A DNA stretch of 12,655 bases from JBHIDJ01 sp046760105 (lineage in GTDB: Bacteria; Pseudomonadota; Gammaproteobacteria; Acidiferrobacterales; SPGG2), in NCBI GenBank assembly GCA_046760105.1, contig JBHIDJ010000090.1, forward strand, positions 1 to 12,655. The letters are read 5' to 3'. Each line of letters opens with the position of its first letter. Within the stretch, counting starts at the first letter, position 1. The notes beneath the pieces were generated by a model. It was given only the letters and a program-made list of their open reading frames with translations. It made no database searches and had not been told where the DNA came from. A program made the position numbers and the translations under genes. Shown here one piece after another: positions 1 through 6,552 of the stretch.

Positions 1-2
1 TC

Positions 3-494
3 ATCGAGATCGCACACACCCACCATGAACGGCATAATGGCAGCGGATATCCTAGAGCTCTATTAGACAAGGATATACCGACATTCGGGAAAATGGCGGG
101 TATTGTGGATTGTTACGACGCCATTACTAGCGACAGAGTCTACCGCTCTGCCCTCACGTCGCACCAAGCTCTACGACAGCTATATGGGCAGCGGGGTACG
201 GATTTCCAATCGGCAATGGTAGAACAATTTATTGAATGCATAGGAATCTATCCGCTTGGAAGTCTCGTGGAACTGAGCACCGGCGAAATTGGCATTGTTA
301 TATCGCAGAGTCGCGTCCGCAGTCTTAGGCCAAAGGTGATGCTGATACTGAACCAGGACAAGGAATCAAATAAAACGTCACCGATAATTGATCTGATGAC
401 ACAGCTTTCAGACTACTCAGGAAATCCATTGGAAATAAAGGAAGTTCTTGAACCCGGAACGTACGGCATCAACCCAAAGGACTTCTATCTGTAG
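3..494 (+). CDS. HD-GYP domain cyclic-di-GMP phosphodiesterase, C-terminal part (5' end outside window)
   Basis: This is the tail of an HD-GYP protein, a family that hydrolyses cyclic-di-GMP in the cytoplasm. The frame is open from the window edge, so the first in-frame ATG at 93 is internal and the true start lies upstream. Codons at 18-53 read THHERHNGSGYP, the HD-GYP signature with GYP intact at 45-53; family members usually have DG where this has NG. A conserved stretch follows: MAGIVDCYDAITSDRVYR, whose second Asp belongs to the HD metal-site region. After the catalytic domain, about 70 residues (from GIYPLGSLVEL on) form the small C-terminal extension common in this family. The TAG stop is at 492-494. 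The next gene, also c-di-GMP related, starts 110 nt downstream. The N-terminal HD dyad is not visible, so activity is inferred from the remaining motifs. Confidence 0.9.
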   Translation: MEIAHTHHERHNGSGYPRALLDKDIPTFGKMAGIVDCYDAITSDRVYRSALTSHQALRQLYGQRGTDFQSAMVEQFIECIGIYPLGSLVELSTGEIGIVISQSRVRSLRPKVMLILNQDKESNKTSPIIDLMTQLSDYSGNPLEIKEVLEPGTYGINPKDFYL

Positions 495-604
495 CCCTCT
501 TAGGCAAAAGGCTCGTTGCTAGTCCGGTCAAACGCGCAAACACGCTTCTCGCAGGTAAGACAACCCTACAATCAACACCCATTTCCATCACGTATTAATA
601 CGCC

Positions 605-1912
605 GTGCCAGTTAGTCTGAACACTCTTCCTAGTCGTCGGGCCTTCTTCGAACGCGTGCAGGCCGTCATCCATGAAAGGGCCGGTGCGAACACGCCGCTT
701 GCGGTTCTTATCCTAGATCTGGATGGATTTAGAGACATTAATAATACACTCGGTCACGATGGGGGTGATCTGCTATTGGAACAGGTTGCCGAGCGCCTCC
801 AAGGTATGCTGCGGGAATCTGATGTGCTTGCCCGCATTGGCGACGATGAATTTGGACTGTTGCTACCGGCGGTACTGAATCTCGGCCATGCGGTACTAGC
901 TGCATCTAAGATACAGAAGGTAATGGAAAATTCTTTCTTGGGGGACGCACAAGCAGTCAACGTCAGAGCTAGCGTGGGCATAGTGCTGTACCCAGAGCAC
1001 GGCACGGACGTGAGGCCCTTAATGCGACGAGCGGATACGGCCCTCGCCATGGCGAAACGCTCTGGTTCTGGATTTGCGATTTATGATAAAGAAGACACGA
1101 AAACCAACCTAGCGCGCTCTTCTCTTGAGGCCGACTTGCGCCAAGCCATCGGTGAAGGTGAGTTAGTTCTATATTACCAACCGAAGGTGAACCTCAAGAC
1201 CGCCCAGATCAGCGGAATGGAAGCGCTCGTGCGCTGGGATAGTTCAACGAGAGGTTTTCTGCCACCGGATGAGTTTATTCCCCTTGCAGAACAAAGCAGC
1301 TTGATTCAGCCGCTCACCCTTTGGGTACTTAATGCCGCCCTCCGACAATGCGCGAGCTATACAAGCGGGCGAATGAAACTCAATGTCGCAATCAATCTGT
1401 CGCCCCGCAATCTGGACGACCCAGAACTTCCAGAACTCGTCTTACGCGCCTTGCAAACCTGGAATGTAGCGCCGGAGTGCTTGGTCCTGGAGATTACCGA
1501 AAACGCCGTGATGCAGAACCCCACTCGTTGCCTAGAGAGCCTTAATGCCCTTAGCAGTATCGGGCTATCACTATCGATCGATGACTTTGGTACTGGCTAC
1601 TCGTCACTCACGTATCTCAGAGAGCTTCCAGTACACGAGCTTAAGATCGATAAGTCATTTGTCATGAATATGACGGAGAACCCAAGCAATGCAATGATCG
1701 TGCGCTCTGTCATCGATCTGGCGCGCAATTTTAACCTGAAGGTCGTGGCCGAAGGTGTGGAGAGTCAGCAAGCCTGGAATATGCTCGCGCACTTGGACTG
1801 CGACTACGCACAAGGCTACTATCTGAGCCGCCCGATTCCGGTAGCAGAATTGGATAAGTGGATGACCAAGTCACCTTGGCGACTGCGCACTAAAGACGTC
1901 GAAGAACAATAA
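605..1912 (+). CDS. GGDEF-EAL protein: degenerate GGDEF, intact EAL c-di-GMP phosphodiesterase
   Basis: This 435-residue two-domain protein has no sensory or membrane region. The GGDEF domain (about 5-165) opens with LNTLPSRRAFF, matching the usual LTGLPNRxxF start. Its active-site motif is GDDEF (79-83): the second Gly is Asp, which normally abolishes cyclase activity and leaves a regulatory or GTP-binding role. The EAL domain (about 172-420) keeps the catalytic set: EALVRW (E206), N264 in INLSPR, E296 in LEITEN, D326-D327 in DDFGTGYSSL, K347 in LKIDKSF, E383 in VAEGVES and Q403. It is therefore predicted to hydrolyse c-di-GMP to pGpG. The start is GTG at 605, because an in-frame TAA at 596-598 allows nothing longer. 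No clear Shine-Dalgarno precedes it. The lack of any N-terminal input domain is unusual and may mean loss of a sensor. G+C is visibly lower than in the export genes downstream. Confidence 0.92.
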   Translation: MPVSLNTLPSRRAFFERVQAVIHERAGANTPLAVLILDLDGFRDINNTLGHDGGDLLLEQVAERLQGMLRESDVLARIGDDEFGLLLPAVLNLGHAVLAASKIQKVMENSFLGDAQAVNVRASVGIVLYPEHGTDVRPLMRRADTALAMAKRSGSGFAIYDKEDTKTNLARSSLEADLRQAIGEGELVLYYQPKVNLKTAQISGMEALVRWDSSTRGFLPPDEFIPLAEQSSLIQPLTLWVLNAALRQCASYTSGRMKLNVAINLSPRNLDDPELPELVLRALQTWNVAPECLVLEITENAVMQNPTRCLESLNALSSIGLSLSIDDFGTGYSSLTYLRELPVHELKIDKSFVMNMTENPSNAMIVRSVIDLARNFNLKVVAEGVESQQAWNMLAHLDCDYAQGYYLSRPIPVAELDKWMTKSPWRLRTKDVEEQ

Positions 1913-1936
1913 TACCTTCACAGAAAACTACTGCCA

Positions 1937-1957
1937 TAGCGGACCGCACGACCGCTA
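1937..1957 (+). terminator. Hairpin after the GGDEF-EAL gene, possible weak terminator
   Basis: An inverted repeat lies 24 nt after the stop codon: TAGCGG (1937-1942), a 9-nt loop, then CCGCTA (1952-1957). No T-tract follows, so this is not a canonical intrinsic terminator. It could be a Rho-assisted end or 3' stabilising structure, or it could be chance. Confidence 0.25.
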
Positions 1958-2465
1958 ACGGCGTTACTTAGACTCTCACCGGTTTCCTCCACCACAGTGC
2001 ACGGCGTTACCCGCCAGTGCTGGAGGCCGATTCCTCCGAAGGCGCTGTCACCCCTTCCATGACGTGAGTCATCCAAATTGAGTGACGTCACCCGTTAAGT
2101 CTGGAAACCAAGTGAAACTCGGAGCGCGTATGCTTTTCGCGCAGAAAGCGATATTGCGGTCGAAGTCGGCTACTTTGGCCGCCTGCTCGCGGCGTTGGTG
2201 CCGCGACGATCAAGGTCTTAGTGCGCGAACGCAAAGCGCGCCCCCACATGCTTGCTCAACCATAAAAGCGCGAAAGACAGGGTCGGCTGTCGCCGCTAAC
2301 TCCCTAAAATATTAAGGTTTTTTGCTAAAAACTGAGAGGGTGTCCCAAATCTAGTGGAAATTTGAAGTGGCTCTCAATCTTTGATTGCTAAGGGCAATAT
2401 GAAGCGTTGCGAAGCCGCGGATGCGTGCTGGAGGCTATAAGGTCGAAGGAAGAATCAAAACCTGC

Positions 2466-2482
2466 AATGCATTCAATGCATT
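2466..2482. repeat. Doubled 8-bp palindrome AATGCATT upstream of the operon promoter
   Basis: AATGCATT occurs at 2466-2473 and again at 2475-2482 with one base between. Each copy is self-complementary, so the block is both a tandem repeat and a dyad. It ends 17 nt before the -24 element of the operon promoter (2499-2514). The position suits a regulator site, but activators of sigma-54 promoters usually bind farther upstream, so the role is open. Confidence 0.45.
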
Positions 2483-2485
2483 AGC
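2469..2485 (+). promoter_or_regulatory. Candidate shared upstream element, operon copy
   Basis: The 17 bases centred on ATTCAATG (2471-2478) match 13 of 17 positions at 9658-9674, just upstream of the giant-protein promoter, when the two are aligned on that 8-mer. Here ATTCAATG ends 21 nt before the promoter GG; in the second copy it ends 10 nt before. The difference of 11 bp is about one helical turn. The element overlaps the AATGCATT pair. With only two copies, chance cannot be excluded. Confidence 0.3.
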
Positions 2486-2498
2486 AAAACCCTCAGGC

Positions 2499-2514
2499 CG
2501 GTACGAATATTGCT
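2499..2514 (+). promoter_or_regulatory. Sigma-54 (RpoN) type -24/-12 promoter of the export operon
   Basis: CGGTACGAATATTGCT matches the sigma-54 consensus TGGCACG-N4-TTGCT at 10 of 12 informative positions. GG (2500-2501) and GC (2512-2513) have the obligatory 10-nt spacing. Transcription would start near 2525, giving a leader of about 100 nt to the TTG start at 2627. Sigma-54 promoters need an AAA+ activator; none is encoded in this window. The second sigma-54 site at 9677-9692 before the putative substrate gene strengthens this call. Confidence 0.7.
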
Positions 2515-2557
2515 ACCAGCTCCAGGAAAGGACGACCCATGCGACAAGCGGTCACTG

Positions 2558-2571
2558 CACACTCCGGTGTG
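2558..2571 (+). other. Hairpin in the operon leader
   Basis: CACAC (2558-2562), loop TCCG (2563-2566) and GTGTG (2567-2571) form a small stem with a four-base loop. It lies about midway in the predicted leader, between the inferred start near 2525 and the ribosome site at 2611. It could affect message stability or translation; no known riboswitch or RNA family is recognised. Confidence 0.3.
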
Positions 2572-2610
2572 ACTGATACGTGTCTGCGTTGATGCTTTGA
2601 TGATTTATTA

Positions 2611-2617
2611 AAGGAAG
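2611..2617 (+). promoter_or_regulatory. Ribosome binding site fixing the TTG start of the GAF-HlyD gene
   Basis: AAGGAAG lies 9 nt upstream of TTG at 2627. An in-frame TAA at 2609-2611 rules out any earlier start, and the first in-frame ATG (codon 15) has no such site and would cut into the first GAF-like region. Confidence 0.6.
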
Positions 2618-2626
2618 ACCCGGAAG

Positions 2627-4393
2627 TTGGAAGATCTAGCGCAATCCTGGCTTGCCTTGCAATGCAAGATGATCGTCGGTGCCTGCAAAGGCGTCGTCAT
2701 GCTTCCTGTGCCCGATGACAAACGACTGGTCCCGGCCGCGTACTGGCCGGAGGGAACAGCAGGGGCGCCCGAGCTCTCGGCGACAGCCGAACTGGCGGCG
2801 GCCAAGCGCACCGAGGTGTTCCGCACCCATGAGCAGATGGGAGCAGCGAACGCCCCGCCAACCGACTACGCCGCGTGTCCGCTAGTGGAGAACGGGAAGA
2901 TACTCGGAGTTGTCGCCATCGAGATAGCGTCCTGCCCGGAGCTCCAACAACGCGCCGTTATGCAACTACTCCAATGGGGTTCGGCCTGGTTCCAAGTCCT
3001 CTTGCAGCAACGAATGTTCCTGAGCAACGAGCGCGTGGTGACCGTGGTCGCGCTCGTTGTCGCCTGCTTCGAGCACACCCGCGTCCAGTCTGCCGCCACC
3101 GCCCTCGTGACGGAGCTGGCAACACGCTTGGCGTGTGAACGAGTCAGTCTAGGGTTCTTGCGCGGTAACCATAATCGTGTGAGCGCGCTATCTCACAGCG
3201 CACAGTTCGGCCACAAAACCAACATTGTGCGGGCAATCGAGGCTGCCATGGACGAGGCGTTCGATCAGCAGGCGACCGTCGTTTTTCCAACGGCACCGGA
3301 CGGCCGGGTACAGCTGACGCGGGCACACGCGGCGCTCTCCCGCCATCATGGCACCGGAGCTATCTGTACGGTACCACTGACTAATGATGGGCGAATTATC
3401 GGAGGACTCACGCTTGAGCGACCAACGGGGCATGACTTCGACGCAGAGACAATTGAGCTCTGTGAGCGGGCGGCATCACTGGTCGGTCCGCTCCTGGAGC
3501 TGAAAAGACGTGATGAACGCTGGCTGCCCCGCAAGGTCTGGGATTCCCTGCATACGCAGACCGCTAGCCTAATCGGACCCGGACACTGGGGCCTTAAGTT
3601 CAGCGCACTGGCGCTGACCGGTCTTGTCGCTTTTCTTGCCGTCGCCACCGGCGACTATCGTGTCACGGCGGACGCAACGCTGGAGGGTGCCGTGCGACGT
3701 GTGGTCGTGGCGCCACAGGACGGTTACATCGCGCAAGCACACAGTCGTGCGGGTGATATTGTGCACGCGGGGGACGTGCTGGGCACGCTCGACGATAAGG
3801 ATCTCAAGTTAGAAGAATTGAAGTGGGCGAGCGAACGCGAACAGTTATTAAAGGAATACCGCAGTGCCTTAGCCAGCTATGACCGTGCTCAGGCGAGTAT
3901 CCTAAGCGCGCAGGTTAGCCAGGCAGAAGCACAGTTACAGCTGCTGGCTGAGCAACTGGCCCGCACCCGCCTCATCGCCCCGTTCGACGCGGTCGTGGTG
4001 AGTGGTGACCTCAGTCAATCTTTGGGCGCACCGGTAAAGCGCGGGGAGGTCCTGTTCGAGGTAGCGCCGCTTGCGGCGTATCGCGTGATGCTACGCGTCG
4101 ACGAGCGGGACATCACCGAAGTCACAAGAGGACAACAAGGTGACCTGGCGCTGTCGGCTATCAGTGGGGAGGTGATGCCTTTTACGGTGGTGAAAGTTAC
4201 GCCGGTATCCGTGGTGGAAGATGGCCGTAACTTCTTTCGGGTGGAGGCGCGACTGGGCCAGTCCTCCAAAGGGTTGCGCCCCGGGATGGAGGGCATCGGC
4301 AAGATCCGTATTGAGCGCCGCAAGCTCGCCTGGATATGGACCCACAGACTGATCGATTGGCTGCGTCTGTGGGTGTGGTCGTGGTGGCCGTAG
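2627..4393 (+). CDS. Tandem GAF-like / HlyD-type membrane adaptor fusion protein
   Basis: This 588-residue protein is predicted to be an inner-membrane adaptor with a cytoplasmic sensor half. Residues about 7-125 look like a weak GAF domain (CPLVENGKILGVVAIEI). Residues about 145-290 are a clearer GAF domain (ICTVPLTNDGRIIGGLTLERP). One membrane helix follows (about 323-343). The periplasmic half is a HlyD/RND-type adaptor: barrel-sandwich strands (347-390 and 446-480), a short helical hairpin (392-445) and a beta-barrel (484-565) ending near GLRPGMEG. The last 20 residues contain seven Trp, suggesting a membrane-seeking tail. Ordinary HlyD proteins lack the GAF part, so export may respond to a small ligand; this is inference. 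The start is TTG at 2627. The gene leads the operon, with only 11 nt before the PqqD-M50-HlyD gene. No ABC transporter accompanies it. Confidence 0.88.
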   Translation: MEDLAQSWLALQCKMIVGACKGVVMLPVPDDKRLVPAAYWPEGTAGAPELSATAELAAAKRTEVFRTHEQMGAANAPPTDYAACPLVENGKILGVVAIEIASCPELQQRAVMQLLQWGSAWFQVLLQQRMFLSNERVVTVVALVVACFEHTRVQSAATALVTELATRLACERVSLGFLRGNHNRVSALSHSAQFGHKTNIVRAIEAAMDEAFDQQATVVFPTAPDGRVQLTRAHAALSRHHGTGAICTVPLTNDGRIIGGLTLERPTGHDFDAETIELCERAASLVGPLLELKRRDERWLPRKVWDSLHTQTASLIGPGHWGLKFSALALTGLVAFLAVATGDYRVTADATLEGAVRRVVVAPQDGYIAQAHSRAGDIVHAGDVLGTLDDKDLKLEELKWASEREQLLKEYRSALASYDRAQASILSAQVSQAEAQLQLLAEQLARTRLIAPFDAVVVSGDLSQSLGAPVKRGEVLFEVAPLAAYRVMLRVDERDITEVTRGQQGDLALSAISGEVMPFTVVKVTPVSVVEDGRNFFRVEARLGQSSKGLRPGMEGIGKIRIERRKLAWIWTHRLIDWLRLWVWSWWP

Positions 4394-4404
4394 TTGTGTG
4401 AACG

Positions 4405-6552
4405 ATGGCCGAATCGCTCTACAGTCCTTCCTGGTATCGCGTTGCCGAGCTGAAGCCACGCCTGCGCGGCCACGTGCAGGTGCGCAGACACTATTATCGG
4501 GAACAACTCTGGTACGTACTGCAGGATCCAGCTTCTGGGCGACATCATCGCCTCAACCCCCCCGCTCATTTCCTCATCAGTCTGATGGATGGCGCGCGAA
4601 CCGTGCAATCTATTTGGGACAGTGCGACCGCCGAGCTGGGTGACGACGCACCCACCCAGGACGAAACAATTCAGCTCCTCGGTCAACTACACGCCACCGA
4701 TGTGCTGCAATGCGACGTGCCACCGGACACGCTTGAAATTTTTCGTCGTCAAGACCGCCAGCAGCGCATGAAATGGAAGCAGCGCTTTTGGAATCCCTTG
4801 GTACTGCGCTTTCCGCTCGTCGATCCCGACCGTTTTCTTGCGCGTTGGCTGTGGCTTGTGCGCCCGTTATTCGGCTGGTTTGGCGCCATCGCTTGGTCGA
4901 CGGCGGTAACGACAGCCATAGTACTGGTGGGTGCGCACTGGCAGGAGCTAAGCAGCAATGCGGCGGAGCGTATTCTCGCTACCCAAAATCTGTTCTTGCT
5001 TTTTCTCATTTACCCAGTCGTGAAGGCCCTACACGAACTCGGACATGCCTTCGCCACGAAAATTTGGGGTGGCGAAGTACACGAGATGGGCATCACGCTG
5101 CTGGTGCTAATGCCCGTAGCGTACGTCGATGCCTCGTTTGCATCAGGTTTTCGCGATAAACGCCAGCGTATGGCGGTCGGTGCCGCCGGCATATTCGTTG
5201 AGCTGTTTCTCGCGGCGCTCGCGCTGTTCGTATGGCTGAATGTCGAATCGGGTGTTGTTCGTGACATTGCTTACAACGTCATTCTGATAGGAGGGATCTC
5301 CACCATTCTTTTCAATGGCAATCCGCTGTTACGCTTTGATGGCTACTACGTGCTGGCGGACGCTATCGATATTCCCAATCTGGCCGGCCGCTCACAAAAA
5401 TATATCGGCTACCTGATCGAGCGTTATGTCTTCGGAGTGCGTGAGGCGACATCGCCGGCCACGGCACCTGGTGAGCGCACGTGGTTTGTCCTCTATGGCG
5501 TTGCCTCCTTTGTTTACCGGATGGCGATCATGTTTGTCATCATCGTCTTTATTGCAGGCAAGTTTTTTGTAGTGGGGGTTTTGCTGGCAATCTGGGCAAT
5601 ATTCACGCAGCTTATCGTGCCCGCCGCGAAGCGCATTGCCTTTCTATTTACAAATCCCCGCATCCGCCGCCAGCGCGTGCGCGCGCTAACGACCAGTGGA
5701 CTCACACTGGCTGCACTGCTTGTGCTGATCGTGTTCCTACCCGTGCCCTCCTGGACGCGTGCTGAAGGTGTCGTCTGGTTGCCCGAGGAGTCTTATGTAC
5801 GTGCCGGTACGGATGGATTTATTCGACGAGTAATCGCGGACCCAGACGGTCCTGTGCGAACCGGCGACCCATTGATCGAGTGCGAGGATCCCCTTCTGTC
5901 GGCAAGGGTCAAGGTGCTCGAGTCCCGCTTGCGCGAACGCAGGGCCCGCTATAACGCGAGCCGCGTGAGCGACCGTGTGCAGGCCGAGCTTATGAGAGAA
6001 GAGATTGCGGCGGTCGAGGCGGAACTGTCGCAGACCCGCGAGCGCGCGGCTGAGCTTATCATTCGTGCCCCAACCGACGGCAAGTTCGTTGTCCCGCGCA
6101 TACAGGACTTACCGGGGCGATTTGTTGAGCAGGGGGAGCTCATCGCATACGTGCTCGACCGCTCTGTAAGGACTGTACGCGTAGTCGTATCCCAGGCGGA
6201 CGTCGATCTCGTGCGGCGACAGACGCAGGTGGTCGAGGTGCGGCTAGCCGAGCGGATGGCCGAGGTAATGCCGGTCATGGTGCAGCGCGAAGTTCCGGCG
6301 GCGATCCATCGTTTACCTAGCAAGGCGCTTGCTAGTACGGGTGGCGGTCGTATTCCCGTCGATCCCCGAGACGAGGAGGGTGTACGTACACTGCAAACGA
6401 TTTTTCAGTTTGACGTGACGTTGCCGGCCCATGTACGAGCGGCGCGGGTGGGCGGTCGTGCCTACGTGCGTTTTGATCATGGTGGGGAGCCGCTGGCGCG
6501 ACAGTGGTACCGAGCACTGCGGCAACTTTTCTTGAGTCACTTTCATGTCTAG
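4405..6552 (+). CDS. PqqD-like / M50 site-2-protease-like / HlyD adaptor fusion membrane protein
   Basis: This 715-residue protein fuses three parts. Residues about 20-105 resemble PqqD (RRHYYREQLWYVL, then HRLNPPAHFLISLMDGARTVQSI), a small winged-helix peptide-binding domain. Residues about 155-450 are polytopic, with roughly seven or eight membrane segments. They carry the zinc-protease motif HELGH (210-214) and the second S2P motif GNPLLRFDGYY (305-315, D312 the expected third zinc ligand), so the M50 site looks intact. Residues about 452-590 are a HlyD barrel-sandwich (EGVVWLPEESYVRAGTDGFI and IIRAPTDGKFVV) around a helical hairpin (498-548), followed by a beta-barrel to about 692. A role in peptide recognition and export, possibly with processing, is inferred. 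The ATG lies 11 nt after the preceding stop. The 3' end overlaps the SecA-like gene by 8 nt, implying translational coupling. Confidence 0.9.
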   Translation: MAESLYSPSWYRVAELKPRLRGHVQVRRHYYREQLWYVLQDPASGRHHRLNPPAHFLISLMDGARTVQSIWDSATAELGDDAPTQDETIQLLGQLHATDVLQCDVPPDTLEIFRRQDRQQRMKWKQRFWNPLVLRFPLVDPDRFLARWLWLVRPLFGWFGAIAWSTAVTTAIVLVGAHWQELSSNAAERILATQNLFLLFLIYPVVKALHELGHAFATKIWGGEVHEMGITLLVLMPVAYVDASFASGFRDKRQRMAVGAAGIFVELFLAALALFVWLNVESGVVRDIAYNVILIGGISTILFNGNPLLRFDGYYVLADAIDIPNLAGRSQKYIGYLIERYVFGVREATSPATAPGERTWFVLYGVASFVYRMAIMFVIIVFIAGKFFVVGVLLAIWAIFTQLIVPAAKRIAFLFTNPRIRRQRVRALTTSGLTLAALLVLIVFLPVPSWTRAEGVVWLPEESYVRAGTDGFIRRVIADPDGPVRTGDPLIECEDPLLSARVKVLESRLRERRARYNASRVSDRVQAELMREEIAAVEAELSQTRERAAELIIRAPTDGKFVVPRIQDLPGRFVEQGELIAYVLDRSVRTVRVVVSQADVDLVRRQTQVVEVRLAERMAEVMPVMVQREVPAAIHRLPSKALASTGGGRIPVDPRDEEGVRTLQTIFQFDVTLPAHVRAARVGGRAYVRFDHGGEPLARQWYRALRQLFLSHFHV

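Larger units (their letters stand above)
1913..2498. other. Gene-free region between the c-di-GMP genes and the export operon
   Basis: I see no convincing gene in these 586 bases on either strand. The longest frame (2082-2315) has no recognisable domain and no ribosome site. Short structure is present: a 10-nt direct repeat ACGGCGTTAC (1958-1967 and 2001-2010), an inverted pair CCTCCA/TGGAGG (1986-1991 and 2021-2026), ATGAC/GTCAT (2059-2063 and 2068-2072), a perfect palindrome GTGACGTCAC (2082-2091), GTTTTT-TGCT-AAAAAC (2317-2332), and the AATGCATT pair listed separately. The patchwork look is compatible with a decayed mobile element or a large regulatory region, but no transposase remnant or paired terminal repeats can be identified. 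Confidence 0.6.

Noticed and set aside
1952..1970. TAAC-GGC-GTTA dyad considered as an integron attC core
   Set aside because: No paired second core at attC spacing, no integrase and no cassette array are visible.
2082..2315. 77-codon open frame in the gap after the GGDEF-EAL gene
   Set aside because: No domain, no ribosome site, Arg/Ser/Ala-rich composition typical of non-coding GC-rich frames.
4015..4686. 223-codon minus-strand open frame
   Set aside because: Lies antisense across the end of the GAF-HlyD gene and the start of the M50 gene, both strongly supported; no domain in the antisense product.
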